Shown here one piece after another: positions 41,309 to 50,347 of a stretch of DNA of 64,000 nt. The DNA is from Methylobacterium sp. J-077 (GTDB lineage Bacteria; Pseudomonadota; Alphaproteobacteria; Rhizobiales; Beijerinckiaceae): positions 1 to 64,000 of the forward strand of contig NZ_JAKSYJ010000152.1 in the NCBI RefSeq assembly GCF_022829365.1, written 5' to 3'. Positions within the stretch are counted from its first letter, which is position 1. Each line of letters starts with the position of its first letter. The notes under the pieces were generated by a model, which did not search any database, was not told the DNA's origin, and saw only the letters and a program-made list of their open reading frames with translations. A program made the translations under genes and the position numbers.

Positions 41309-41989
41309 TTACGCCCTGCGCTGGGTCGCGCGGAACATGAAGGCGCGCGCCTCGTCGTCCATCTCGGCCTTGAACGCGTGCTTGTCCTTCAGCGCCTGCG
41401 CGGCCTGAGCGGCCGGGCGGGCGTTGATCGCGTCGAGGTGACGCTTGACGTTCGGCAGGCCCGCGAAGGCCTCCTCGCCCAGCACGAACGGCACCATCCG
41501 GGCCCAGCCCCACACCGCCATGTCGACGATCGTGTAGGTCTCGCCCAGAACGTAGGCGTGGTCCGCGAGCCGCTGGTTCAGGATGTCCCAGTGGCGGCGC
41601 GCCTCGAACGCGTAGCGCTCCTTGGCATAAGCGCCGCCGTCGGGGGCGAAGTGGCGCAAGTGGACGCATTGGCCGGAGAACGGCCCGAGGCCGGTGGCGA
41701 CGAACATCAGCCAGGACAGCATCTCGCCCCGCACCGGCTCGCCCTCGGGCAGGAACTGGCCGGTCTTGCCCGCGAGGTAGAGCAGGATCGCGTTCGAATC
41801 GAACACCGTCACGTCGCCGTCGACGATCGTCGGCACCTTCGCGTTCGGGTTGAGCGCCGTATAGGCGGGATCGAACTGCTCGCCCTTGCGCGGATCCACC
41901 GGCACCGGCTCGTAGGGCAGGCCCATCTCCTCCAGGCAGAGGGCCACCTTCATCGGGTTGGGGCTGAGATTGTAGAAGAATCGAATCAC
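41309..41989 (-). CDS. Glutathione S-transferase family protein
   Basis: The 226-residue cytosolic protein has an N-terminal thioredoxin-like domain (MIRFFYNLSPNPMKVALCLEEMGL; VPTIVDGDVTVFDSNAILLYLA) followed by an all-helical domain (ETYTIVDMAVWGWARM). The cis-proline and the ESNAI-like glutathione-binding turn (DSNAI) are present. The catalytic residue is likely a Ser or Asn near residues 7-11. It resembles YfcG/Nu-type enzymes that handle disulphides or detoxify electrophiles. It converges with the small gene at 41144. Confidence 0.88.
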   Translation of the reverse strand: MIRFFYNLSPNPMKVALCLEEMGLPYEPVPVDPRKGEQFDPAYTALNPNAKVPTIVDGDVTVFDSNAILLYLAGKTGQFLPEGEPVRGEMLSWLMFVATGLGPFSGQCVHLRHFAPDGGAYAKERYAFEARRHWDILNQRLADHAYVLGETYTIVDMAVWGWARMVPFVLGEEAFAGLPNVKRHLDAINARPAAQAAQALKDKHAFKAEMDDEARAFMFRATQRRA

Positions 41990-42062
41990 GGCGCTCTCCC
42001 TGAACGGCCCCGAACGGTTGCCTGCGGGCCGAGCCCGCGCAAGCCGCGCCGATGCGGAGCGG

Positions 42063-43550
42063 CTATTCCACCACGATCTTGTAGCTGCGGCCCGGCACCA
42101 GGGCGGCGCCGCGCTCCAGGCCGTTGAGGACCAGGAACCGGTCCAGCGCCCGGTCCGGCACCGCCATGCGGCGGGCCAGCTCCTCCGCGCTGGGCGAGCC
42201 GGCCTGGACCACCTGCAGGCGCAGGGGCCGCAGCACCGCCTCCTCGGGGCTGATCGACCCGAGGCTGGCGATCCAGGGCCGGAAGGCGGGATCCGGGTCG
42301 GTGGCGCCTTTGGCAGCCATGATCATCCGGAAGGTCGCGTCGCCGATCCGGATCGCCGCCAGCCGGAAGGTCCAATCCTTGCCGCGCGACAGCGCGAGGG
42401 CCGCCGGGTGGCCGCCGACCTCGCGGGTCTCGAACCCGGCCGGGTCGAGGGCGTCGTTCCAGCTGCCCTTCAGGGCCGCGTCGAGGGGCTGGCCGTCCTT
42501 GGCCTCGATCTGGTCGAACAGCAGGCGCCGGTTGCCGTCCGGGGTGGTGCCGAGCACGGCCGAGCGGGTGTTCTCCAGGACGAACCCGTCCGGCACGTCG
42601 AAGGCGATGCCGAGCCCGGGATGCACGAAGCGGTGGCCGCGTACCGCGCCGTCGCGCGGGTTGTCGCCGTACGGGAGCCCGTCCACCGCGGCGAGGTAGG
42701 CGGCGCGGTCGTCGGCGCCGATGCCCGGCGCCCCGATCCGGCGCGCCGCCCGGGTGACCTGGGTGATGCGCTCGGCGGTGCCCGGATGGGTCGCCAGCAT
42801 GTCGGGCTCGCCGGTGCCGCCGCTGCCGGCCTTCAGGTTGGTCGAGCGGTTGAGCGCGGTCAGGAAGCGGCCGGCCGCGAACGGGTCGTAGCCGGCCTTG
42901 GCGAGGGTGCGCACCCCGGTGGCGTCCGCCTCCAGCTCCTGCTCCCGGGAGAACCGAGCCAGCGCGAAGCGGGACTGGTGCTGCAGCTGCGCGCCGGTAT
43001 CGGGATCGTTCAGGACGTCGGCCACGACCCGGCTGACCAGCGCCGAGCGCAGCTCCAGCTCGCTCCGGGCGGTGGCGTGGTTGAGGGTCACGTGCGCCAT
43101 CTCGTGGGCGAGCACGGCGGCCACCTCGGAGGTGTCGCTCGCCAGGGCCACCAGCCCGCGGGTGACGTAGAGCCGTCCGTTCGGCAGCGCGAAGGCGTTG
43201 ACGACGGGCGAATCGAGCAGCGTCACCGCGTAGGTCTGGTCCGGGCGCTCGCTGGCCTTTACCAGCCGGTCCGTCACCTCCGTGAGCATCCGCATCACGT
43301 TGGGCGCACGGACCTCGCCCCCGAACGAGGCCACGAGCTTGAGGTGGTCGGCATCGGCGGCGCGCTCGCGCCCGGTGGTGCGCGGCGCCTCCGCGGGCAC
43401 CCGGACCACGGCCGGAATCGCCGGGCCGGCGGCCTGGTCGGCCACGCAGGCGCCGAGGGCGGCAGCCAGAAGGCTCGCCCCGGCACAGGCCGATGCCACG
43501 CCGCGCAGGCGTCCGCCCATCACCCGAAATCGCTCCGTGATCCCGCTCAT
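42063..43550 (-). CDS. M48-family metalloprotease, lipoprotein
   Basis: The 495-residue protein starts with a lipoprotein signal (LGAC, Cys35). The zinc motif HEMAH lies at 149-153 and the third ligand is in ELEADATGV. This is a periplasmic M48 protease related to BepA/YfgC, which handle outer-membrane protein quality. The C-terminal third, after a beta-rich module, ends in a LysM-like strand (GRSYKIVVE). The ATG at 43550 is five bases after the end of the SNase-like gene, so the two form an operon. Confidence 0.88.
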   Translation of the reverse strand: MSGITERFRVMGGRLRGVASACAGASLLAAALGACVADQAAGPAIPAVVRVPAEAPRTTGRERAADADHLKLVASFGGEVRAPNVMRMLTEVTDRLVKASERPDQTYAVTLLDSPVVNAFALPNGRLYVTRGLVALASDTSEVAAVLAHEMAHVTLNHATARSELELRSALVSRVVADVLNDPDTGAQLQHQSRFALARFSREQELEADATGVRTLAKAGYDPFAAGRFLTALNRSTNLKAGSGGTGEPDMLATHPGTAERITQVTRAARRIGAPGIGADDRAAYLAAVDGLPYGDNPRDGAVRGHRFVHPGLGIAFDVPDGFVLENTRSAVLGTTPDGNRRLLFDQIEAKDGQPLDAALKGSWNDALDPAGFETREVGGHPAALALSRGKDWTFRLAAIRIGDATFRMIMAAKGATDPDPAFRPWIASLGSISPEEAVLRPLRLQVVQAGSPSAEELARRMAVPDRALDRFLVLNGLERGAALVPGRSYKIVVE

Positions 43551-43555
43551 CGCGA

Positions 43556-44407
43556 TCAGCGCCGCAGCTCCCGTTCCCCCGTCGGCCCGGCCTCGCGCCG
43601 GTCCGGTTCGCTCAGGATCTCGACCGCGTCGGCGTTGGCCTCCAGGGTCGGGCCGCGCCAGACCTCCAGGATGCCGCGGACCCGCACGCGCCGGCCTTCG
43701 AGCGAAGCCGCACTCAAACCACGGGTACGCATCGTTCGCCAAGTGCGTTTCGATACCGTGACCGTGAGACCGTCCGCGCCGCGGGCCGCGAAGTCGAGAT
43801 AGGTGCGGGCGCTGCGCTCGCCGACATGGCGGATCCGGCCCTCCACCACGACGAAGCGCCCCTCCTGCGCCCGCAAAGCCGGGCCGTCGGCAGCCTGGAA
43901 CGGGAAGTCGTGCCACAGGCCGAGCCGTTTCGCCCGGGCCGCCTCTTCCACCCCGCGCAGGGCCGGGCGGCAGAGCGAATCACGCTCGTCCGCATCCGCG
44001 ACGGCGAGCCCGGCCGCGATCAGGCCGCCGGCCAGGTCGATGTCGGTGTCCGCCACCTGGATGTCGGCCCGCTCCCGGCCCCAGCGGTCGGGTTGCCCGC
44101 CGCGGGGGATCAGGACGAGGCTGTCGCCCCGCCGCGCTTCGAGCCAGGCGCGCGCCGACACCGCGATCTCCGGGGCGTCCGGCCAGCGCAGGGAATCGAG
44201 CACGACCCGGGCTCCGGAGGCGAGGCGGATCTCGCCGCGCAGCCCGACCCCGTCGAGGATCTCGGTTCGGGCCGGCCCCGGCCGGCATTCCGCGGCGCCC
44301 GGCTCCGGGGCGGCGCAGGCCGGCAGGGCAAAGCCCGAGGCCGCCAGCGCCAGCACCACGGCCCGGCTCCGTCGCCACCCCGCGGTTCCGGCGCCTGTTC
44401 GGATCAT
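43556..44407 (-). CDS. Exported staphylococcal nuclease-like protein
   Basis: The 283-residue product has a signal peptide (SRAVVLALAASGFALPACA) and an SNase-like core: ARVVLDSLRWPDAPE, RGDSLVLIPRGGQPDRWGRERADI, then DLAGGLIAAGLAVADAD. The C-terminal part, after RFVVVEGRIRHVG, looks like an added OB-type domain. Some catalytic arginines of true thermonuclease are not clearly kept, so nuclease action is uncertain. It is the first gene of a two-gene unit with the M48 protease. The start lies 84 bases from the tRNA gene on the other strand. Confidence 0.75.
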   Translation of the reverse strand: MIRTGAGTAGWRRSRAVVLALAASGFALPACAAPEPGAAECRPGPARTEILDGVGLRGEIRLASGARVVLDSLRWPDAPEIAVSARAWLEARRGDSLVLIPRGGQPDRWGRERADIQVADTDIDLAGGLIAAGLAVADADERDSLCRPALRGVEEAARAKRLGLWHDFPFQAADGPALRAQEGRFVVVEGRIRHVGERSARTYLDFAARGADGLTVTVSKRTWRTMRTRGLSAASLEGRRVRVRGILEVWRGPTLEANADAVEILSEPDRREAGPTGERELRR

Positions 44408-44491
44408 CGCTCCGATCCCCGATCGACCCCGCTCCGGAACGCCGGCGCGCGGTTGGCCTGCCCAGGCGTTGATGCTATGGGAAATCCGGTC

Positions 44492-44828
44492 GTCTCCGTA
44501 GCTCAGCTGGACAGAGCACAGGTTTCCTAAACGGTCACAATTGGGCGTCGCGCCGGGAAACCGCGCGGCGGATCCGCTCAAAGTCGGGGAAAGCTCCCGG
44601 CGCCGGTTCGCCGGCGCCCTGCCGATCCCGAGCCAAGCCCGCCCGGCGCGAAGGCGTCGACGGGAAGGTGTAGAGACTAGACGGGCGGCACCTAACGGCC
44701 GGGCGCAGGCACGGTCCAGGGTGAAGGGATAGTCCAGGCCACGAACGCGGCCCGCACGGGCCGCGGCGGCGAAAGCCGAAGTGGTATGAAACCTGGGGTC
44801 GCAGGTTCGAGCCCTGCCGGGGACACCA
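44492..44828 (+). tRNA. tRNA-Arg (CCU) interrupted by a group I intron
   Basis: The exons are 44492-44528 and 44789-44828, 77 bases in all with an encoded CCA. Acceptor arms are GTCTCCG and CGGGGAC; the D stem is GCTC/GAGC; the anticodon stem is CAGGT/ACCTG with loop TTCCTAA, giving anticodon CCU; the T arm is GCAGG-TTCGAGC-CCTGC. The intron splits the anticodon loop directly after the third anticodon base. tRNA-Arg(CCU) reads the AGG codon. Interruption at this place is known in other alphaproteobacteria such as Agrobacterium. Confidence 0.93.
44529..44788 (+). ncRNA. Group I self-splicing intron
   Basis: The 260-base intron starts after a U and ends in a G, as group I introns do. The P1 helix is visible: exon GGTTTCCT (44521-44528) pairs with the guide GGGAAACC (44555-44562), giving the usual U-G pair at the splice site. 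Core motifs are also present: AGACTAGACGG with GCACCTAA downstream, and GGGATAGTCC near 44727. There is no coding frame for a homing enzyme inside, so it should be a small ribozyme-only intron. Confidence 0.88.
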
Positions 44829-44962
44829 GAATCCAGGCTGCCAATGCGCAATCGGCGCCGCGGCAAAACATTTACCGCGATGGTCACCCGCCGGTGACAG
44901 CCAGTCGCTATGCGGTTAAGCTTCGCCGCCCGTAAATCGCGGCAGGAGTGGGCAAGTTCTAG

Positions 44963-45373
44963 ATGGCGGGTCAGAAAACCGATCAGCGTGACGTGTATGT
45001 CGGTCAACGCATCGCCGAGCAGCGCCGGAAGGCGTCGCTGACGCAGCGTCGTGTCGCGCAGAGCTTTGGGATGTCGGCAGCGCAGTTGCAGAAGTACGAG
45101 AAGGGCACCAACCGGATCAGCGCCGTCCATCTCGACATCTTCTCCCGGATGACCGGGGTGCCGATGGATTATTTCTTCAAGGGCATGCCGCGCAACGACG
45201 ACTTCACGGCGCCGGGCTTTTCCGAGCCGGAGCAGACGCCCCTGACCGAGGGCAGCGGCCTGCAGGGGCTGGCCGAGATCGTCGGCCGCCACATCACCGA
45301 GCATTTCTCCGAGGAAGCCCGCCGGGACGTTGCCGCCGCAATCCGGGCGCTGGACCACAAGCTCAACGGCTGA
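44963..45373 (+). CDS. XRE-family transcription regulator
   Basis: The 136-residue protein has a helix-turn-helix at about residues 12-68 (VGQRIAEQRRKASLTQRRVAQSFGMSAAQLQKYEKGTNRIS). Its C-terminal part has no known sensor. It resembles small regulators such as those of the SinR/CtrA-linked class in alphaproteobacteria. It lies directly upstream of metK in the same direction, so it may control that gene, but a hairpin-rich spacer separates them and the link is not proved. Confidence 0.85.
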   Translation: MAGQKTDQRDVYVGQRIAEQRRKASLTQRRVAQSFGMSAAQLQKYEKGTNRISAVHLDIFSRMTGVPMDYFFKGMPRNDDFTAPGFSEPEQTPLTEGSGLQGLAEIVGRHITEHFSEEARRDVAAAIRALDHKLNG

Positions 45374-45542
45374 ATGCTGAGTCGCGCCGCGGACGGGCGT
45401 TTTTCCATCCGATTCGTACGTTATAGCGGATCCGTTCGGCGATCCGCCTTGACCGTGATCCGACCCGGTGCGAGAACCCGCACCCCATAAGGGGTCGAAC
45501 GCCGCGATCGCGACGGCGTACCCGCGCTCGGGATCCGTCAAC

Positions 45543-46721
45543 ATGCCGCGTTCCAACTACCTGTTCACCAGCGAGTCGGTCTCCGAGGGCCATCCCGACA
45601 AGGTCAGCGACCGGATCTCCGATACGGTGGTGGACGCCTATATCGCGGCGATGCCGGAGGCGCGGCTCGGGGTCGAGACCCTGACCACCACCAACCGCGT
45701 CGTCATCGCCGGTGAGGTGCGCGGCCCGGATTCGGTGACCTTCAAGGACCTTGAGGAACTGACCCGCCAGGCCGTGAAGGAGATCGGCTACGAGCAGGAC
45801 GGCTTCCACTGGAAGAACAACGAGGTCGCGATCTACCTGCACGCCCAGTCCGCCGACATCGCGCAGGGCGTCGACGCGGCCGGCAACAAGGACGAGGGCG
45901 CGGGCGACCAGGGCATCATGTTCGGCTACGCCGCCGACGAGACCCCGGAGCTGATGCCGGCGCCGCTGTTCTACGCCCACAAGATCCTCAAGGACCTCGC
46001 CGACGCCCGCAAGACGGGCAAGGGCGATGCCGCCAAGCTCGGCCCCGACGCCAAGAGCCAGGTCACGGTCCGCTACGAGAACGGCCGCCCGGTCGAGGCG
46101 ACCCAGATCGTGCTCTCCACACAGCACCTCGACGAATCCCTGGACTCGGCCGACGTGCGCGCCATCGTCGAGCCCTACATCCGGGCGGCCCTGCCGCAGG
46201 GCTGGATCAACGAGGGCACCGTCTGGCACGTCAACCCGACCGGCAAGTTCGTGATCGGCGGCCCGGACGGCGATTGCGGCCTCACCGGCCGCAAGATCAT
46301 CGTCGACACCTACGGCGGCGCGGCCCCGCATGGCGGCGGCGCCTTCTCGGGCAAGGATCCGACCAAGGTCGACCGCTCGGCGGCCTATGCGGCGCGCTAC
46401 CTCGCCAAGAACGTGGTCGCGGCCGGCTTGGCGCATCGCGCCACGATCCAGCTCGCCTACGCGATCGGCGTCTCCAAGCCCCTGTCGATCTATGTTGACC
46501 TGCACGGCACCGGCCAGGTCGACGAGGCCAAGCTCGAGGCCGTCCTGATGGACGCCATGGACCTCTCGCCCCGCGGCATCCGCACGGCGCTCGGCCTGAA
46601 CAAGCCGATCTACGCCCGTACCGCGGCCTACGGCCATTTCGGCCGCGCCCCGGAGGCCGATGGCGGCTTCTCCTGGGAGCGCACCGACCTCGCCGAGAAG
46701 CTGAAGTCGGCCCTCGCCTAA
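45543..46721 (+). CDS. metK: S-adenosylmethionine synthase
   Basis: The 392-residue enzyme makes S-adenosylmethionine from methionine and ATP. Family signatures are [14 protein letters not shown] (ATP site), [12 protein letters not shown], and the loop [16 protein letters not shown]. Length and both signatures are normal. The ATG at 45543 gives the usual start; an in-frame GTG at 45468 would add 25 odd residues. The leader from 45374 holds hairpins (GGTGCG/CGCACC near 45463-45480; GCGGATC/GATCCGC near 45427-45447) but does not match a SAM riboswitch that I can recognise. A strong terminator follows. Confidence 0.96.
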   Translation: MPRSNYLFTSESVSEGHPDKVSDRISDTVVDAYIAAMPEARLGVETLTTTNRVVIAGEVRGPDSVTFKDLEELTRQAVKEIGYEQDGFHWKNNEVAIYLHAQSADIAQGVDAAGNKDEGAGDQGIMFGYAADETPELMPAPLFYAHKILKDLADARKTGKGDAAKLGPDAKSQVTVRYENGRPVEATQIVLSTQHLDESLDSADVRAIVEPYIRAALPQGWINEGTVWHVNPTGKFVIGGPDGDCGLTGRKIIVDTYGGAAPHGGGAFSGKDPTKVDRSAAYAARYLAKNVVAAGLAHRATIQLAYAIGVSKPLSIYVDLHGTGQVDEAKLEAVLMDAMDLSPRGIRTALGLNKPIYARTAAYGHFGRAPEADGGFSWERTDLAEKLKSALA

Positions 46722-46758
46722 GACCGATCCAGGCCGCGCTGTCGGCCGCCGACGCAAC

Positions 46759-46807
46759 ACGCCCGCGCGCCGTCCCGGATTCGGGAGGGGGCGCGGGCGT
46801 CTTTTTT
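46759..46807 (+). terminator. Rho-independent terminator of metK
   Basis: ACGCCCGCGC pairs with GCGCGGGCGT, with an inner CCCGGATTCGGG hairpin, and is followed by six T. It lies 38 bases after the metK stop codon. Confidence 0.85.
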
Positions 46808-46820
46808 AGAATCCCGGTTT

Positions 46821-46863
46821 CAAAAGGTCTTGGACCTTTTGCGGGTGCAGGGCAGAGCCCTGC
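46821..46863. repeat. Two tandem hairpins
   Basis: The first has arms CAAAAGGTC and GACCTTTTG with a three-base loop. The second has arms GCAGGGC and GCCCTGC with an AGA loop. They lie between the metK terminator and trmB. The sequence resembles short palindromic repeats seen between genes in many alphaproteobacteria, which is an inference from recall. Confidence 0.5.
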
Positions 46864-46927
46864 TGCGGGCTGCGAGCCCCTTGGAACCTCCGTCCTCGCC
46901 CGTGCGCGGACGACGCGCTGGTAGCCG

Positions 46928-47662
46928 ATGTCTGACCTGAACGGACGGCCCGATCACGAGGCCGACGAGCCGGAGCGCGCCTTCTTCGGGCGGCGCAAGG
47001 GCAAGCGCCTGCGCGGCCTGCAGGAGCGGCGGCTCGCCGAGCTGCTGCCGGCCCTGCGGGTCGACCTGCCCCCGGGTGACCGGCCGCTCGATCCGCGCAC
47101 GCTGTTCCCGGCGCTCGACGGCGCGCCGGAGGAGGTCTGGCTGGAGATCGGCTTCGGCGGCGGCGAGCACCTGGCCGCCCAGGCCGAGGCTCATCCCGGC
47201 ATCGGCATCATCGGGGCCGAGCCGTTCGTCAACGGCGTGGTCAAGCTGCTCGCCGCGATCGAGGCGCGGTCCCTGCGCAACGTCCGCATCCGCGACGAGG
47301 ACGTGACCGCCCTGCTGGCCCGGCTGCCGGAGGCCTGCCTGGACCGGGTCTACCTGCTCTATCCCGATCCTTGGCCGAAGCGCCGCCAGCGCAAGCGCCG
47401 CTTCGTCTCCGACGCCTCGCTCGCCGAGATCGGCCGGGTCCTGAAGGATGGCGGCCGGTTCCGCTTCGCCAGCGACATCGACGATTACGCCGGCTGGACT
47501 CTGGTCCGGGCCGCCCGCTGCCCGGTTTTGGCCTGGACGGCGACGCAGGCCCGCGACTGGACCGAGCCCTTCCCGGGCTGGCCCGGGACCCGCTACGAGG
47601 CGAAGGCGCTGGCGGCGGGCCGGCGCCCGACCTATCTGGAGTTCGTGCGCCACCCGCGCTGA
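46928..47662 (+). CDS. trmB: tRNA (guanine-N7-)-methyltransferase
   Basis: The 244-residue enzyme methylates G46 in the variable loop of tRNAs. The SAM motif WLEIGFGGGEH is at about 71-81, EPFVNGV follows, and the catalytic segment LYPDPWPKRRQRKRRFV fits the family. The C-terminus has the T-R-Y-E motif (GTRYEAKAL). Length fits. Its neighbour metK makes the SAM it uses, but a terminator separates the two genes, so they are not one operon. Confidence 0.93.
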   Translation: MSDLNGRPDHEADEPERAFFGRRKGKRLRGLQERRLAELLPALRVDLPPGDRPLDPRTLFPALDGAPEEVWLEIGFGGGEHLAAQAEAHPGIGIIGAEPFVNGVVKLLAAIEARSLRNVRIRDEDVTALLARLPEACLDRVYLLYPDPWPKRRQRKRRFVSDASLAEIGRVLKDGGRFRFASDIDDYAGWTLVRAARCPVLAWTATQARDWTEPFPGWPGTRYEAKALAAGRRPTYLEFVRHPR

Positions 47663-47803
47663 GCGGACGGGTCGCCGCAGCCGGGCGGGACGCCTTGCAA
47701 CGGCCACGCTCGGGCGCCATCCTGAGTCACCTTCGCGATCCGGATCGCGGCAGGGGGGATCTCGTGCGGGAGCGCGCCGCGGCGCGCTCGAGGATGTTTC
47801 CGA

Positions 47804-49519
47804 GTGGGCGAGAGCGTGGGTCAAGACCCGGCGACGGACGACCCGTACCGCGCGGGCTTTGACGATGCCGCGATCGGCCTCGTCGTGCTGTCGGCGGATG
47901 AGGCGTCGATCGTCGCCGCCAACCGGGTCCTGCATGATCTGCTCGGCTGGCCGCCGGGCACGTTGGCCGGCCGCGCGACCGCGGCGTTTCTGGCCGACAG
48001 GCCCGAGGACCTCGGCGACGGCATCCAGGCCTGGCGCCGGGCGGACGGAGCAACCCTCGACGTGCGGGTGCGCCGCTCCGGCCGGACCCTGGTGGTCGAG
48101 GCCGTGGACGCGGACGCGGCCGCGCATTCCGAGGCGAACCGCGAGGCGCTGGAGAATGCCGGCCTCGGCGAGTGGCGCTGGGACCGGGCGAGCGGCCTGC
48201 TGACCCTGTCGCGCCGGGCCGCCCGGATCCTGGGGCGGCAGCCCGGCCGCTCCGTGCCGTGGGACGAGCTCAAGTCCGGCCTGTCCGGTCCGGAACTGGC
48301 GCGCCTGAGCGCGGCCATCTCGGAGGCGTGCCGGGCCGGACAAGCCTACCATTTCGATACGCCCGTCACCGCGGCCGGGCGCACCGTGATCCTGCGGGTG
48401 CGGGGGCAGGCCGTGCCGGGCCGCGACGGCGAGCCGGCCAGCATGGTCGGCGTCGTCCAGGACATCACCACCCGGGTCGAGGCCCGGGACGAGATCCTGT
48501 CGCGGGATCAGCGCCTGCGGGTGGCGACCACGATCGCCAAGCTCGGGATCTTCGAGTGGCACATGCTCGAGGACCAGGCCATCTGGGAAAACGAGCACAT
48601 GTACGAGATCTTCGGGCACGCCCCCGAGGACGGTACCGTCGGCAAGAGCGAGTTCCTCAACGACATCCTCCACCCGGACGATCGGTCCGCGGTCCGCCAC
48701 GCGATCTCGAAGGCTTTGCGCGAGGACGGGATCCTGCAGATCGGCGGCCGGATCCGGCGGAAATCCGACGGGGCGTGGCGCACCATCGACATGGCCGGCC
48801 GGTTCGAGCGGGACGCCCCCGGCCGCCTGCCGCGGCGCCTGATCGGCGTGGTCGCCGACGTGACCGACCGGCGGATCGCCGAGGAACGCCAGAGCCTGCT
48901 GATCCGCGAGCTGCACCACCGGGTGAAGAACACGCTCGCCACCGTACAGGCGATCGTGGGCTCCACGGCTCGGACCGCCTCCAGCATCGAGGATTTCTAC
49001 GAGGCCTTCGTGGGGCGGATCAAATCCCTCGCCCACACCCATGCGGTGCTCACCGAGGCTACCTGGCAGACCGCGTCGCTGGCGAACCTGCTGCTCAGCG
49101 AGCTGAAGCCCTACGCGGAGGTCATGCCCGATGGCGAGGCCGAGGGGCGGATCAGCCTCGACGGGCCGGCGATCGACCTGCCCTCCGAGATCGCGGTGCC
49201 GATCGGCATGGCGATCCACGAGCTCACCACCAACGCGGCCAAGTACGGGGCGCTCTCGAACCGCACCGGGCGGGTCGCGGTGACCTGGACCCTGGAATCA
49301 GGGGGGCCGGCCGGGATCCTGCGCTTCCACTGGCGGGAGACCGGCGGACCGCCGGTCCGGCCGCCGAGCCGACAGGGCTTCGGCTCGCGCCTGCTGCAGC
49401 GTGTTCTGATCACCCAGGTCCAGGCCGAGGTCGAGACCGACTACGATCCCGAGGGGTTTTCGCTGACCATGCGGGCGCCGATCCCGCCGCGCAACGACAG
49501 CCTCAACCCGCTGGCCTGA
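47804..49519 (+). CDS. PAS-domain sensor histidine kinase, HWE type
   Basis: The 571-residue soluble kinase has three PAS-like modules (about 15-110, 115-225 and 235-350). Its histidine box is ELHHRVKNTLATVQAI near residue 371, followed by the HATPase region HELTTNAAKYGALS and the WRETGGPP motif that marks the HWE subclass. Such kinases in Methylobacterium often sense light or stress; the ligand here is unknown. No response regulator gene lies beside it. A GTG serves as start. Confidence 0.88.
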   Translation: MGESVGQDPATDDPYRAGFDDAAIGLVVLSADEASIVAANRVLHDLLGWPPGTLAGRATAAFLADRPEDLGDGIQAWRRADGATLDVRVRRSGRTLVVEAVDADAAAHSEANREALENAGLGEWRWDRASGLLTLSRRAARILGRQPGRSVPWDELKSGLSGPELARLSAAISEACRAGQAYHFDTPVTAAGRTVILRVRGQAVPGRDGEPASMVGVVQDITTRVEARDEILSRDQRLRVATTIAKLGIFEWHMLEDQAIWENEHMYEIFGHAPEDGTVGKSEFLNDILHPDDRSAVRHAISKALREDGILQIGGRIRRKSDGAWRTIDMAGRFERDAPGRLPRRLIGVVADVTDRRIAEERQSLLIRELHHRVKNTLATVQAIVGSTARTASSIEDFYEAFVGRIKSLAHTHAVLTEATWQTASLANLLLSELKPYAEVMPDGEAEGRISLDGPAIDLPSEIAVPIGMAIHELTTNAAKYGALSNRTGRVAVTWTLESGGPAGILRFHWRETGGPPVRPPSRQGFGSRLLQRVLITQVQAEVETDYDPEGFSLTMRAPIPPRNDSLNPLA

Positions 49520-49534
49520 CGAACGGTTTTTCGT

Positions 49535-50347
49535 TCAGGCCGCGCCCCGGGCGCCGGATTCGCCGCCGCCATCCACGAAGGCCTTCAGTTCGTCCAGGGA
49601 CGCGAAGGTGAAGCGGCCCTGCGGCGTCTCCGCCTCGATCGAGCCGTCCTCGAACATCACGTAGGTGTTGCCCCCGGAGGCGTAGCGCCCGACCACGGTA
49701 CGGGTCTCCGGCTTCGCCTCGGGCTCGGGATCCGGCGCCGCGTCGAGGCTCGGGCGCAGGGCAGGGGGCTCCGGAGCGGCCTCCGGCTTCACGGGCGCGT
49801 CGGGCGCCGCGAACAGGTCGTCCTCCGGGCTGTGCTCGGCGACCGCTTCCAGCACCGGCTCCGAGGCGGGCCGGTGGGGCGGCGTGGGGGCGACGGACTG
49901 GATCGGGAAGTCCGATTCGACCGCGGCAGGCCGCAGCGTCTCGGCAGCCTTCGGGGCCTCGACCGGCGCGGGCGGGGTATCCTCCAGCAGGCGCAGGTTG
50001 GGCTCGATCCGCGGCCGCTCGGGATCGAAGGGCGGCTCGACGATCGGCGGCACGATGAAGGCCGGCGCGGCCGGCAGTACCGGCGGCAGACGCGGCGCGC
50101 TCTCGGCGGCGGGTCCGGCATCTGCCAATGCGAGCGCCGGGCCGTGCCCGATCGCCCGCTCCAGCCGCCGGAACACCAGGGCGAGCACGCCGATCCCGAA
50201 CAGCACCGCGCCCGACGAGGCCGCGACCGAACCCGCGATAACCATCGCGAGGCCGCTCTCCAGACGCACATAGGGGAAGCCCTGGATCACGGCGGCGCAG
50301 CCCCCGATGGCCATGGCGGCGGCGAGCGCGAACAGCGCAGCGATCAT
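49535..50347 (-). CDS. Membrane-anchored protein with proline-rich linker
   Basis: The 270-residue protein has two N-terminal helices (ALFALAAAMAIGGCAAVI and GLAMVIAGSVAASSGAVLFGIGVLALVF), then a long Pro/Ala/Glu-rich region, and a short beta domain (YASGGNTYVMFEDGSIEAETPQGRFTFASLDELKAFV). The C-terminal module resembles a small sensor-like or localisation domain seen in many methylobacteria. The proline-rich linker suggests it spans space, either to the cytosolic side or within the envelope. The function is unknown. It converges with the HWE kinase gene. Confidence 0.6.
   Translation of the reverse strand: MIAALFALAAAMAIGGCAAVIQGFPYVRLESGLAMVIAGSVAASSGAVLFGIGVLALVFRRLERAIGHGPALALADAGPAAESAPRLPPVLPAAPAFIVPPIVEPPFDPERPRIEPNLRLLEDTPPAPVEAPKAAETLRPAAVESDFPIQSVAPTPPHRPASEPVLEAVAEHSPEDDLFAAPDAPVKPEAAPEPPALRPSLDAAPDPEPEAKPETRTVVGRYASGGNTYVMFEDGSIEAETPQGRFTFASLDELKAFVDGGGESGARGAA

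Noticed and set aside
45374-45542. SAM riboswitch upstream of metK
   Set aside because: Hairpins are present but I could not match the conserved core of SAM-II, SAM/SAH or related classes. A covariance-model search would decide.
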